From contig NZ_JAODNK010000193.1 of NCBI RefSeq assembly GCF_025465275.1, forward strand, positions 1-64,000: a stretch of 64,000 nucleotides of DNA. Reading direction: 5' to 3'. The translations under genes were made by a program, and so were the position numbers. The notes below the pieces were generated by a model. The model did not search any database and was not told the DNA's origin. It saw only the letters and a program-made list of their open reading frames with translations. The DNA is from Nocardia sp. (GTDB lineage Bacteria; Actinomycetota; Actinomycetes; Mycobacteriales; Mycobacteriaceae). Positions 34,733-43,265 of the stretch are shown here, in pieces; position 1 is the stretch's first letter; each line of letters begins with the position of its first letter.

Positions 34733-35746
34733 TTGGTCGATACGACTCGGCCGCAGCGCATCAGGCGCGGGCCCTGGACCCGGGAGCATGGTTTGCCGCG
34801 TCAGCTGACTCAGCGAGAGATCCTGTCCGAGCTCGAACCCACCGCCGAGGAGTGCGTGCACCAGCATCTGTCGCGGGCCAAGGACTGGCATCCGCACGAC
34901 TACGTTCCGTGGGACGAGGGCCGGAATTTCGCCATGCTGGACGGAATCGACTGGGCGCCTGAGCAATCCAAGCTCAGTGAGGTCGCCAAGGCGGCAATGA
35001 TCACCAACCTGCTCACCGAGGACAACCTGCCCTCCTATCACCGCGAGATCTCCGAGAACTTCTCCCGCGACGGCGCCTGGGGCACCTGGGTCGGCCGCTG
35101 GACCGCGGAGGAGAACAAGCACAGCGTGGTGATCCGCGACTACCTGGTGGTCACCCGCGGCGTGGACCCGGTAGCGCTGGAGAACGACCGAATGACGCAT
35201 ATGACAAACGGTTTCGGCGCACCCACCGGAGCACTCGAGGGCCAGGCGGGCTTCCTGTACTCGGTCGCCTACGTCAGCTTCCAAGAGCTGGCCACCCGCG
35301 TCAGCCACCGCAATACCGCCCGCGTCTGCAACGACCCCATCGCAGACCGCATGCTGCAGCGCATCGCCGCAGACGAAAACCTGCACATGATCTTCTACCG
35401 CACCATGTGCGGCGCAGCCCTGGACCTGGTACCCGACCAAGCCATGGAAGCCATCGACACCATCGTCGAAAACTTCCAAATGCCCGGCGCGGGCATGCCC
35501 AACTTCCGCCGCAACGGCGTCCTCATGGCCAAACACGGCGTCTACGACCTACGCCAGCACCTCGAAGACGTCCTCATGCCCGTAGTCCGCCAATGGAACA
35601 TCTTCGGCCGCAACGACTTCACCGCCCGCGGCGAACAAGCCCGCGACCGCCTGTCCCACTTCCTCCACGACATGGAACACGTCAAAATCCCCCGCTTCGA
35701 GGAACAACGCGACCGCGCCTTGGCCCGGGACAGAGCCCGCACGTAG
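34733..35746 (+). CDS. desA: Acyl-ACP desaturase, DesA type
   Basis: A 337-residue soluble di-iron desaturase closely following the mycobacterial DesA1/DesA2 pattern: SELEPTAEECVHQHLSRAKDWHPHDYVPW, TEDNLPSYHREI, WTAEENKHS (first E-E-x-x-H), FQELATRVSHRNT, and ADENLHMIFYR (second E-N-x-H). The iron ligands are all present. It inserts a double bond in acyl-ACP for mycolic or unsaturated fatty acids. The start is a TTG at 34733; there is no in-frame ATG before the conserved region, and the nearby ATG at 34714 is out of frame. The final third has unusual C-ending codon use (runs of AAC, CGC, CAC). Confidence 0.9.
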   Translation: MVDTTRPQRIRRGPWTREHGLPRQLTQREILSELEPTAEECVHQHLSRAKDWHPHDYVPWDEGRNFAMLDGIDWAPEQSKLSEVAKAAMITNLLTEDNLPSYHREISENFSRDGAWGTWVGRWTAEENKHSVVIRDYLVVTRGVDPVALENDRMTHMTNGFGAPTGALEGQAGFLYSVAYVSFQELATRVSHRNTARVCNDPIADRMLQRIAADENLHMIFYRTMCGAALDLVPDQAMEAIDTIVENFQMPGAGMPNFRRNGVLMAKHGVYDLRQHLEDVLMPVVRQWNIFGRNDFTARGEQARDRLSHFLHDMEHVKIPRFEEQRDRALARDRART

Positions 35747-35823
35747 CCCTTCGTCGAACGCCCCGGACGACGCCGTCGGCGTGTTCCATTCCGCGAGTCC
35801 AACGCTCCAGATGTTCGTCATAC

Positions 35824-36084
35824 CTAATACCCGCAGGCTTCGCCTTGCGCGATGGCGAAGGGGAGGAGGGCTATGACACCGAACAGGGTGCCGCCGTGTC
35901 CGCCCGCGAAGGGCATGATGGCGTTGATTATCGAGCCGGTGATCGGAGCGACCAGGGGACATAGCGGACCTGCGGCGGCCGGGTGATTCGCCCCGTCGAC
36001 GGGCACCGCGTCGGCGTGTGCGATGGCTCCGGAGGTGAGGGTGATGACCGCGGCGGCCATGAGAGTTACGGCGATCTTGCGCAT
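35824..36084 (-). CDS. Small exported hypothetical protein
   Basis: 86 residues from MRKIAVTL. A Sec signal (about residues 1-25, LMAAAVITLTSGAIAHA, cleavage after AHA) leaves a mature part of about 60 residues. It contains two Cys (PLCPL and EACGY) that could form a disulfide and a hydrophobic central helix. GGAAGGAACC stands before the ATG. Similar tiny exported proteins are common in Nocardia and Rhodococcus; function unknown. Confidence 0.75.
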   Translation of the reverse strand: MRKIAVTLMAAAVITLTSGAIAHADAVPVDGANHPAAAGPLCPLVAPITGSIINAIMPFAGGHGGTLFGVIALLPFAIAQGEACGY

Positions 36085-36216
36085 GCTCGGTTCCTTCCTG
36101 GGGAATGAACGACGAATTGATGCACCACCCACCCTATCCATGCAGTCAGTTTCTGACCATAGGGTTAGTATGTGATTCAGAGCGCATGGCCGGAGGGCCG
36201 CGCCGCATAGTACGAA

Positions 36217-36255
36217 AATGGCCGGTCAACGCGAGAACGCTGGTGACCGGCCATT
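36217..36255. terminator. Hairpin terminator of the MFS gene
   Basis: AATGGCCGGTCA and TGACCGGCCATT form a perfect 12-bp stem with a 15-base loop. It ends 2 bp before the MFS stop codon at 36258 when read leftward. Confidence 0.75.
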
Positions 36256-36257
36256 AT

Positions 36258-37715
36258 TCAGTTCGCGGGACGTGGGTTGCGGAACGTGAGGGCGACGACG
36301 AAGGTCAGGGTCGCAATGCCTGCGGCTGCTGCGAAGGCGGTGGTCACACCGCTGACCAGGGCGTGCTGGGCGGAGCCGCCGGCGCTGCGGGATGCGGTGC
36401 CGAAGATGGTTACCAGGATGGCCAGGCCCAGGGAGGCGCCGGTTTGCTGGAGGGTTTGCAGGGCGCCGCCTGCGGCGCCGGCGTCATGCGGTTCGACATT
36501 CGACATGATGATCACATTGAGTGGCGAAACCGCCAGGCCGAGACCGAAGCCCATCAGGAGCATCGCCACGAACAGGAGCGGAAAGTAGCCGCTGTCTGCC
36601 GTCAGTTGGGTCAGCAGGATGAGTCCGGCCACCATTGACGCTGTGCCGACCATGGCCAAGGGCTTCGGGCCGAAGCGCGGTAGCAGGCGCGGGATCGTGC
36701 GGATCATGGTGAACATCAGCAGGGCGGTGGGCAGGAAGGCGAACCCTGTTGCCAGAGCGTTCAATCCGAGCACGTCCTGCAGGAACTGGGTGAGGAAGAA
36801 GAACATCGACATGCCTGCCATGGGGGCCAGGAACATGCTCGCGTAGGCGGCGGCGCGATTGCGATCGGCGAACAAACGCAGGGGTAGCAGCGGTTGGGCC
36901 GTGCGCGATTCGATGATGAGGAAGGCCGCGATCAGGACGGCGCCGGCCGCGAGGGAGATATCGGTCGTCGCATTGCCCCAGCCGTTCGATGCGGCGCTGA
37001 TGAAGCCGTAGACCAGCGCGGCCACACCGGTGGTGGCGGTGACCGCGCCGGGCAGATCCAGGTGGGCGGGCTGCCGCTCGGCCCTGGGCAGATAGCGCAG
37101 CGCCAATGCCACGACTGCCAGGCCGAAGGGCACATTGATGAAGAGGACCGACCGCCAGCTCAGCCATTCGGTCAGCAGGCCACCGACAATGAGGCCGATA
37201 GCGAAACCGGCACTGGACATTCCGGAGAACAGGGCGAGTACGCGGATACGGGCTTTGGGCTCACGGAAGGTGGTGGTCAGCAGTGCGAGCGTGCTGGGTC
37301 CGGCCATCGCCGCACCGATGCCCTGCACTACCCGCGCAATGAGCAGCCAGGTGGCCGAGGGCGCGAGACCACCCGCGAGCGAGGCCAGGGTGAACAGGGT
37401 TGCTCCGGCGATGAAGAGATTGCGGCGGCCGAACAGGTCACCCGCGCGCCCGCCGAGCAGTAGCAATCCGCCGAAGACCAGGGTGTAGGCGTTCATCACC
37501 CAGGACAGGCTGGTCGCGGTGAAATGCAGGTCGGCCTGAATGCGAGGCAGCGCCACATTCATCACCGTGATGTCCAGGACGATCATCAATTGGCAGGTCA
37601 ACAGCGTGGCCAGCACGATGTTCGACCGAAGTCTGCGAGATTCGGGCGGTGCGGAGACGAGCGTGTCCGCGACAGCATTGTTCGAAGAAAGTGTGGTCGA
37701 CAAGGAGTGCTCCAT
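36258..37715 (-). CDS. MFS drug exporter, 14-TMS DHA2 (EmrB/QacA) type
   Basis: A 485-residue proton-coupled exporter with about 14 hydrophobic segments. Motif D1 is in LDITVMNVALPRIQADL, motif A in GGRAGDLFGRRNLFIAG, motif B in RVVQGIGAAMAGP and motif C in GFAIGLIVGGLLTEWLSWR, all typical for EmrB/QacA multidrug pumps. It is divergent from the TetR gene at 37829 across a three-site operator array, the standard layout of substrate-induced efflux. Substrates unknown. Confidence 0.92.
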   Translation of the reverse strand: MEHSLSTTLSSNNAVADTLVSAPPESRRLRSNIVLATLLTCQLMIVLDITVMNVALPRIQADLHFTATSLSWVMNAYTLVFGGLLLLGGRAGDLFGRRNLFIAGATLFTLASLAGGLAPSATWLLIARVVQGIGAAMAGPSTLALLTTTFREPKARIRVLALFSGMSSAGFAIGLIVGGLLTEWLSWRSVLFINVPFGLAVVALALRYLPRAERQPAHLDLPGAVTATTGVAALVYGFISAASNGWGNATTDISLAAGAVLIAAFLIIESRTAQPLLPLRLFADRNRAAAYASMFLAPMAGMSMFFFLTQFLQDVLGLNALATGFAFLPTALLMFTMIRTIPRLLPRFGPKPLAMVGTASMVAGLILLTQLTADSGYFPLLFVAMLLMGFGLGLAVSPLNVIIMSNVEPHDAGAAGGALQTLQQTGASLGLAILVTIFGTASRSAGGSAQHALVSGVTTAFAAAAGIATLTFVVALTFRNPRPAN

Positions 37716-37729
37716 CGAATGAAGTCAAA

Positions 37730-37744
37730 CGGAGGTAGCCTCCG
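37730..37744. promoter_or_regulatory. Efflux operator site 1
   Basis: CGGAGG-TAG-CCTCCG, a perfect 6-3-6 inverted repeat, 15 bp upstream of the MFS start and followed by CTTGCG. It is the first of three related sites. Confidence 0.75.
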
Positions 37745-37764
37745 CTTGCGATAGAGCTATCATA

Positions 37765-37779
37765 TGGAGGGTTCCTCCA
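37765..37779. promoter_or_regulatory. Efflux operator site 2
   Basis: TGGAGG-GTT-CCTCCA, a perfect 6-3-6 inverted repeat followed by CTTGCG, as in site 1. Centre-to-centre distance from site 1 is 35 bp. Confidence 0.75.
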
Positions 37780-37795
37780 CTTGCGCAAGTCTATC

Positions 37796-37810
37796 CGGAG
37801 GGTCCATCCG
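37796..37810. promoter_or_regulatory. Efflux operator site 3
   Basis: CGGAGG-GTC-CATCCG, the same repeat with one mismatch, 31 bp from site 2 and 18 bp before the TetR start. A further half-site GTGGAGGG lies at the ribosome site. Confidence 0.65.
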
Positions 37811-37828
37811 TTTTCTAGTGGAGGGTTC

Positions 37829-38422
37829 GTGGAAGCACCGCCGACGGGAAAGCCGATGCGCGCCGATGCGCGGCGCAACTACGAGCGGATCGTGTCGGCC
37901 GCTCAGGAGGCATTCGCCGAGCTAGGTCCCGATGCACCGCTGGAAGAGATCGCGCGCCGCACCGGCGTCGGCATCGGCACGCTGTACCGGCACTTCCCGA
38001 ATCGAGACGTGCTGATCGAGGCCGTCTACCGCTCCAGCATCGAGCAGCTGAGCCAGCGCGCTCACGAGCTGCTCGAACAGCACACGGCCATAACGGCATT
38101 CGAGATATGGCTGCGCGCGCAGGTGGAATGGGTGATGGCCAATCGCAGCCTCGCCACCACTCTGAAGGCCGGGATGGACCACAACACACCGACATTCCAG
38201 CTGTGCCGGACGGCGATCACCGGGGCAGCCTCCGCGGTGCTGCAGGCAGCACAGGACGCGGGCGCGATCCGCAAGGATATCGAACCCCGCGATCTGCTCA
38301 GGTTCGGTCACGGGATCGGCGTGGCCTGCGAAACGACGCCCGAGGCTGCGGAACGCCTGCTCGCGGTGACACTCGACGGCCTCCGCGTGGCACCCGTCAA
38401 CAGCTCCGACGCTCAGAACTGA
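37829..38422 (+). CDS. TetR-family repressor of the MFS exporter
   Basis: 197 residues from GTG 37829, with GGAGGG just upstream. An earlier TTG (37781) would start inside the operator array and is rejected. Helix-turn-helix is at about residues 12-55 (RRNYERIVSAAQEAFAELGPDAPLEEIARRTGVGIGTLYRHFPNRDVL), the SCO/YP-type N-terminus of efflux repressors. The C-terminal domain is helical. It is expected to bind the three CGGAGG-N3-CCTCCG sites and repress both genes. Confidence 0.88.
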   Translation: MEAPPTGKPMRADARRNYERIVSAAQEAFAELGPDAPLEEIARRTGVGIGTLYRHFPNRDVLIEAVYRSSIEQLSQRAHELLEQHTAITAFEIWLRAQVEWVMANRSLATTLKAGMDHNTPTFQLCRTAITGAASAVLQAAQDAGAIRKDIEPRDLLRFGHGIGVACETTPEAAERLLAVTLDGLRVAPVNSSDAQN

Positions 38423-38436
38423 TTTCACGACGCGAA

Positions 38437-38452
38437 AACCGCTGTGGCGGTT
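38437..38452 (+). terminator. Short hairpin after the TetR gene
   Basis: AACCGC-TGTG-GCGGTT forms a 6-bp stem 14 bp past the stop. It is nested between GCGAAAA and TTTTCGC, which could extend the structure. Weak but well placed. Confidence 0.45.
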
Positions 38453-38525
38453 GATTCGTGGACGATTTTCGCAGCCCCGGTGCGCTTGAATGCCGGGGTG
38501 CGCCGCGATCTGTACGTTGGCGGGC

Positions 38526-39398
38526 ATGCGTACCGATGGAGATTCCTGGGATATCAATACCGGTGTCGGATCCACGGCACTGTTCGTCGCGGCGGCTCGC
38601 GCTCTGGCCGGCCGCGCGCCCGATGCGCCCGCGCGCGACCCGCTCGCCGAGATCTTCGTGCGAGCGGCCGGCGAGGAGTGGGTCGACCTGGTCGAGGGCC
38701 GAACGCCCGACCATCCGTTGCTGACCCGCGAATTCGGGATTCAGTTCCAGCAGCATCAAATCGCCCGCACCCGATATTTCGACGATTTTGTGAACAGCGC
38801 CGCGGCCGATGGCATCCGGCAAGTTGTCATTCTGGCGGCCGGCCTGGATGCCCGCGCGTACCGGCTGCCGTGGCCCGACGGGACCGTAGTCTACGAGCTG
38901 GACCGGCCACAGGTGCTGGAGTTCAAACGCGAAACCCTCGCCGAGGCGGGGCACAAGCCGAGCGCCGAGCGCCACGAGGTGGCGGTGGACCTGCGTGAGG
39001 ACTGGCCGAAAGTATTGCGCGACAATGGTTTCGACCCTACGAAGCCCAGCGCATGGCTGGTGGAGGGCCTGCTGATCTATCTGCCCCCGGCCGCACAGGA
39101 CCAGCTGTTCGACTCCATCGACGCGCTCAGTGCGTCCGGCAGTCAGGTCGCTATCGAGCAGATGGATCCCCTGCCCTCCGAGGCCGCCGCCGCAATGGCC
39201 GACAGCGACGGAGGCGGGGACTGGGTGCGCTTGATCTACAACGAGCCCCGCAGTGAGGCCACCGCATGGTTCGGCGGCCGCGGCTGGACCGGCGAGCGCG
39301 TCTACCTCACCGACTACATCCAGGAACTCGGCCAAGCCGCCGCCGACGGCGTCCAGCAGCAGTCATTGGTCAACCTGGTCACCGTCACCCGACCCTGA
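38526..39398 (+). CDS. SAM-dependent methyltransferase, TIGR00027/LCMT-like family
   Basis: A 290-residue methyltransferase of the leucine-carboxyl-methyltransferase-like family greatly expanded in mycobacteria and nocardiae. It has RTRYFDDFV, the SAM motif VVILAAGLDARAYRLPWP, VYELDRPQVLEFK, and VEGLLIYLPPAAQD. These proteins are proposed O-methyltransferases, with substrates mostly unknown. The start MRTDGDSW is the family start. It ends at a perfect 19-bp hairpin and has no operon partner. Confidence 0.88.
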   Translation: MRTDGDSWDINTGVGSTALFVAAARALAGRAPDAPARDPLAEIFVRAAGEEWVDLVEGRTPDHPLLTREFGIQFQQHQIARTRYFDDFVNSAAADGIRQVVILAAGLDARAYRLPWPDGTVVYELDRPQVLEFKRETLAEAGHKPSAERHEVAVDLREDWPKVLRDNGFDPTKPSAWLVEGLLIYLPPAAQDQLFDSIDALSASGSQVAIEQMDPLPSEAAAAMADSDGGGDWVRLIYNEPRSEATAWFGGRGWTGERVYLTDYIQELGQAAADGVQQQSLVNLVTVTRP

Positions 39399-39416
39399 CC
39401 GATTCCCGACGCACGG

Positions 39417-39459
39417 ACAACGGCTGGTGATCACGAAATCCGTGATCACCAGCCGTTGT
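39417..39459. terminator. Perfect 19-bp stem hairpin
   Basis: ACAACGGCTGGTGATCACG pairs perfectly with its complement after an AAATC loop, followed by TTCC. It starts 19 bp after the methyltransferase stop. This is one of the longest perfect stems in the window. Confidence 0.85.
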
Positions 39460-39550
39460 TCCTGGGAGGTTCCTGGTAATGCATCCGAGACGAGCACCGA
39501 CCCGCTAGCCTCCGAAACAACTACGTTTCACATGAATGAGGACACACTTT

Positions 39551-39949
39551 ATGCGTAAGTCACTCTGGGTCAGCGGGCTCGCTCTGGCCGCTATCGCCGT
39601 GCTGGGCTCGACCGGAACCGCGAGCGCGGCCGGAACCAGTATGGGCACCGACTCCATCTTCAACGTCGGCACCGATATCCAGGCCGGCACCTACACCACC
39701 ACCACCGCCCTCACGACCTGCGCCTGGGCGCGACTGTCGGCACTCACCCCCAGCGCGACCGCGGTCCTGCAGACCGGTGGCGCCGTGAACGGGTCGGCGA
39801 GCGTCACCATCCAGTCGACCGATATCGCGTTCTTCACCAGTGGCTGCGGCACCTGGACACTGCAGGTCTCCACCGGGTCCTCGAGCCTGGGCAGCGGCAG
39901 CGGCCTGCTGTCGGGCCTGCTGTCGGGCACCGGGTCGTCCGGCTCCTGA
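39551..39949 (+). CDS. Small secreted protein with actinobacterial GTDIQ-GTY domain
   Basis: 132 residues from ATG 39551, eight bases after GAGGA; an ATG 15 bp earlier lacks a site. The Sec signal is about 1-27 (LALAAIAVLGSTGTASA). The mature domain has VGTDIQAGTYTT, TCAWARLSAL and TSGCGTWTLQV, a pattern repeated in many secreted actinobacterial proteins, with two Cys likely bridged. The tail is Gly-Ser-Leu rich (SGSGLLSGLLSG). Function unknown. Confidence 0.8.
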   Translation: MRKSLWVSGLALAAIAVLGSTGTASAAGTSMGTDSIFNVGTDIQAGTYTTTTALTTCAWARLSALTPSATAVLQTGGAVNGSASVTIQSTDIAFFTSGCGTWTLQVSTGSSSLGSGSGLLSGLLSGTGSSGS

Positions 39950-40006
39950 GCCGAAACCGGTGACGCGGCACCCGCATTCGCGGTGCTGCTCGTACATCGC
40001 AGAACG

Positions 40007-40041
40007 CGGCCGGTCCATCACAAATTGTGATGGACCGGCCG
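40007..40041. terminator. Bidirectional hairpin, 17-bp stem
   Basis: CGGCCGGTCCATCACAA and TTGTGATGGACCGGCCG are perfect complements separated by one base, so the real loop is several bases. It sits between the convergent ends of the secreted protein gene and the SDR gene. Confidence 0.8.
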
Positions 40042-40067
40042 TTCCCGCATCACCCGATGATCGGAGT

Positions 40068-41048
40068 TCAGTCGTGCGCGGGCACGGTTACGGCATCGCC
40101 GGCAACTGCGGCCGGTTCCGACTGCGGCACAGTTGCTTTCGCGAGGCCCGGGTCGGGCATCCTGCGGTGGAGTTCGTGCAGGCCGCGGCGGGCCACACCG
40201 GGCAGCAGCAGATTGAACCAGAGCGACAGCGCGCCGTGCAGGTTCTCCAGATGGGAGGGACGGTGCACGATGGCGTCGGCCAGCATATCCACCGCGGCTT
40301 CGGCAGACAGCGTCTTGTAACCGCTCCAGCCCAGGGACGCGCTCATATCGGTGGCCACCAGTGGAAGGCGCACATCCGTGAAAGAGATTCCATCGGAAAG
40401 GCATTCGACCGCCGCCACCCGCATGACCGCCTCCAGCGCGGCCTTGGAACCGAGGTAGGAGGAGAACCGGGGCACGTCGGTGATCACGCCGAGGGACGAA
40501 CTCGAAACGATGTGCCCGGAACCACGGCGGCGCATCTCCGGCAGCAACCGCAGCATCAGCCCGACCGGACCGAAGTAGTTGATACGCATGGTGCGTTCGA
40601 AATCGTGCAGGCGGTCTTCGGAACTGGCGATCGAACGCCAGATGGAACGGCCCGCATTGTTGACCAGGACGTCGGGCGCACCGAACTCGACCAGCACCTC
40701 GTCGGCAAGCTTGTCGATACCTTCGGCGGTGGACAGGTCCGAGGTGAGAGCGAATGCCTGCCCACCCCGCTCCGCGATCTCGGCGACCAGCTGATCCAAT
40801 TCGCTTGTGCGGCGGGCCGTCACGATGACGGTCGCGCCCGCGTCGGCCACCCGCAGCGCCAGTGCGCGGCCGATGCCGCTGGACGCTCCGGTGATGAGCA
40901 CCGTCTTACCCGCTACCCGATCGCCCAGCGTCGGCCCGAACGGCAGCGGCAACCGCCACGGTACGGTCAGCACATTGACCACCTGCCGGACCAACTCGAT
41001 CTGGGCTCCCGCAATGGCCTTACGAATGCTTGTCAACGCACTACCCAT
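40068..41048 (-). CDS. Short-chain dehydrogenase/reductase, acyl-CoA-reductase-associated type
   Basis: 326 residues. A helical N-terminal extension of about 45 residues precedes TGASSGIGRAL. NADPH-favouring TARRTSEL, NNAGRSIWRSIASSEDRLHDFERTM, NYFGPVGL and Tyr-Lys in YLGSK follow. It is a paralogue of the 31871 product (same NAGRSI-x-R and NYFGPV motifs), with a longer C-terminus. The extension could be membrane associated. A lipid-linked keto or aldehyde reduction is inferred from family. Confidence 0.82.
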   Translation of the reverse strand: MGSALTSIRKAIAGAQIELVRQVVNVLTVPWRLPLPFGPTLGDRVAGKTVLITGASSGIGRALALRVADAGATVIVTARRTSELDQLVAEIAERGGQAFALTSDLSTAEGIDKLADEVLVEFGAPDVLVNNAGRSIWRSIASSEDRLHDFERTMRINYFGPVGLMLRLLPEMRRRGSGHIVSSSSLGVITDVPRFSSYLGSKAALEAVMRVAAVECLSDGISFTDVRLPLVATDMSASLGWSGYKTLSAEAAVDMLADAIVHRPSHLENLHGALSLWFNLLLPGVARRGLHELHRRMPDPGLAKATVPQSEPAAVAGDAVTVPAHD

Positions 41049-41218
41049 ACTTCCTGAGATCCAATCCCCTTCGCGGCGATGGTATTCGATCTTGGTGACC
41101 GTAGCGTTACCGAAGTTCTCGCTATCGTCGTCAGGTGACCGGCACGCGATGAGCGGCCCGGCGTACGGCGATCCGCTCTGCCCTGCCAGAAGTGGTTCCG
41201 CCCGTGTATGTTTCGGCC

Positions 41219-42040
41219 ATGAAGCCCGCGTTCCCGGCGACCTCCCGTCCTACTCCCCTCCCCCGCCGTTTCGACCGAATCCTGGTGATCGCAGCACATC
41301 CCGACGACGCCGAATTCAACTTCGGGGCCACCACCGCCCGCCTCGTGGACGAGGGCGCGCAGGTGACCTACCTCATCGTGAGCGACGGTGCGCAGGGTGG
41401 CGAGGACCCGGCGGAACCAGCGGACGAACTGATCGCGACCCGATACTCCGAACAGCGAAATGCCGCGAAAGTGCTGGGTGTCGACGATGTTTCGTTCCTC
41501 GGCTTCCCCGACGGATCACTCGCCGACACTCCCGAGCTTCGGCTCGCGCTGACCCGGGAGATCCGACGGCACCGCCCCGACCTCGTCCTCACCCATCAAC
41601 CGCTGCGGTCGCTGCAGTTCCCGATCGGCGCATCACATCCGGACCACATGGCGGTCGGGGAGGCCGCACTCAGCGCCGTCTATCCCTGCGCGCGCAATCC
41701 CCGGGCCTTCCCGGAACTGCTCGCCGAGGGACTGCCCGCCCACCGAGTAGCCGAGGTCTGGGTACCGGGCTACGAGCACACCGACCTCCTGGTCGACGTC
41801 GATCGCACCGCAGAGCGCAAAGTGACGGCAATTCTCGCGCACCGTAGTCAATTTCGCGGATCCCCGGATCCGCGCGCGGACGTCCGATGGGTGATCGACC
41901 GCATGCGCGGGTACGGCAAACGCCTCGGATGCGAATACGCCGAGGCGTACAAGCGCATCATCACGGATGTGGTCGCGGCCCCGGCGACAACAGCGACAGC
42001 CGATCCGCATACCGATCAGTTGCAGATTGTCACCCAGTGA
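41219..42040 (+). CDS. PIG-L family N-deacetylase
   Basis: A 273-residue zinc-dependent deacetylase. Metal ligands are in AAHPDDAEFNFG (H-P-D-D) and SHPDHMAVG (H-P-D-H). The family includes MshB and Mca of mycothiol metabolism and GlcNAc-PI deacetylases, but the length and C-terminus fit the general LmbE-like group. ATG 41219 is chosen; an upstream GTG (41192) is possible. Substrate unknown. The adjacent leftward fragment is convergent. Confidence 0.82.
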   Translation: MKPAFPATSRPTPLPRRFDRILVIAAHPDDAEFNFGATTARLVDEGAQVTYLIVSDGAQGGEDPAEPADELIATRYSEQRNAAKVLGVDDVSFLGFPDGSLADTPELRLALTREIRRHRPDLVLTHQPLRSLQFPIGASHPDHMAVGEAALSAVYPCARNPRAFPELLAEGLPAHRVAEVWVPGYEHTDLLVDVDRTAERKVTAILAHRSQFRGSPDPRADVRWVIDRMRGYGKRLGCEYAEAYKRIITDVVAAPATTATADPHTDQLQIVTQ

Positions 42041-42057
42041 CACAGGCACTTTCGCGG

Positions 42058-42255
42058 TCACTCACGAAGCACTCGACTCGGCATGACGAGGAACTGCACG
42101 ACTACGAAACCGACGACCAGCGCGGCCGCCGGTAGGTAGAGGCTGGTCCCCATCGCCTCGGCGAACGGGCCGCGCAGGAATTCGGGCAGCGGTCCGGTGG
42201 ATTGCGCGGCGCCGTTGCCCGACCCACCGAAAAGCTCTGTTCCGCAGCCACACTC
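42058..42255 (-). pseudogene. C-terminal remnant of an MFS transporter
   Basis: The frame ending at 42058 reads GPLPEFLRGPFAEAMGTSLYLPAAALVVGFVVVQFLVMPSRV near its end, which is the last loop, helix and tail of a DHA2-type MFS exporter. The upstream part, with the other helices, is missing: beyond about 42250 the sequence is the 3' end of the methyltransferase in another frame. It is best read as a deletion remnant. A short independent membrane peptide is less likely. Confidence 0.6.
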
Positions 42256-42257
42256 GA

Positions 42258-43043
42258 TCAGGGTTTGCGACCGACCCCGCAGTAGCAGGACACCTTGGCA
42301 TCGAAGGCCGGTGAGATCTCGGTGGTCTCCGCGAGCCCCCACCGATGCGGTGGCACCACTCCCGGCTCGACCAGTTCCAGGCCGGAAAACCAGCCGGTCA
42401 GCTCCTCCCGGGTACGGACCTGCGCGGGGAGCTTGCGGACACGATAGACATCCTGTGCCGCGACCACCTGCTCCGGGGCGAAATCGGCTGTGATCGTGCA
42501 GATCACGAGGAACGAGCCGGGAGCCAGCGCATCCAGGAAAGTCGACACGATCAGCGGGATACTGGCCTCGACGAAATGCAGCAACGCGATCATACTCAAG
42601 CCGACCGGCTCGGACAGGTCCAGCACGCCGTCCAAGGCCGCCAGGATCGAGAGCGGATCGGTGACATCACCCTGGATATAGGTTGTCGCCCCCGACGTGC
42701 CGCCGGGCATCAACGCCCGCGCATGCGCCAGCACCACCGGATCGTTGTCGACGTACACCACCCGCGAGTCCGGTGCGGCCTGCTGCGCGATCTGGTGCAG
42801 GTTGGGCTCGGTCGGAATCCCGGTACCTATATCGAGGAACTGCCGGATCCCGGCATCGGCCAGGAACCGGGTACTGCGCTGCATGAACTGCCGATTGACC
42901 CGGGCGGCGGTACGAATATCCGGCCACGCCAGCAGGATCTCCTCCGCGGCCTTCCGGTCGGCCTCGTAGTTGTCCTTGCCGCCGAGGAAGTAGTCGTAGA
43001 TACGCGAGGTGTGCGGCTGATCCAATGGGATTACCTTGTCCAT
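42258..43043 (-). CDS. SAM-dependent methyltransferase, DUF574 (Methyltransf_19) family
   Basis: 261 residues. It has the family opening HTSRIYDYFLGGKDNYEADR, the SAM loop FLDIGTGIPTEPNLHQIAQ, VVYVDNDPVVLAHARAL and the end CYCGVGRKP. This family is abundant in Nocardia and Streptomyces, and its substrates are unknown. The C-terminus abuts the MFS remnant, so a deletion joined the two ends. Confidence 0.87.
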   Translation of the reverse strand: MDKVIPLDQPHTSRIYDYFLGGKDNYEADRKAAEEILLAWPDIRTAARVNRQFMQRSTRFLADAGIRQFLDIGTGIPTEPNLHQIAQQAAPDSRVVYVDNDPVVLAHARALMPGGTSGATTYIQGDVTDPLSILAALDGVLDLSEPVGLSMIALLHFVEASIPLIVSTFLDALAPGSFLVICTITADFAPEQVVAAQDVYRVRKLPAQVRTREELTGWFSGLELVEPGVVPPHRWGLAETTEISPAFDAKVSCYCGVGRKP

Positions 43044-43265
43044 CCAATCACCACTTCAATCATCGGCTGGTCGACCACACACGTACCCGCACAGGCTAGT
43101 CCGCCGGGCCCCCGGACCGAAGGGTTTCTTGCGGAACAGCTTCGACTCGCGCGATTCCATCGCCGCCGGTCAGAACTTTGTCGCGAATGCCCGAAAAGGC
43201 CGTGCGCGGCAGAGCCTGTCACGGTGTTGTTCTCTCCCGGAAGGAACGAAAACGGGGAAATCGCC

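Noticed and set aside
37781..37828. TTG start 16 codons upstream of the efflux TetR
   Set aside because: It lies inside the operator array, has no ribosome site, and adds residues unlike TetR N-termini.
42345..43265. Long upstream extension of the M20 amidohydrolase frame (738 codons in total)
   Set aside because: The extension is antisense to the DUF574 methyltransferase and has no protein-like motifs; the true start is ATG 43266.
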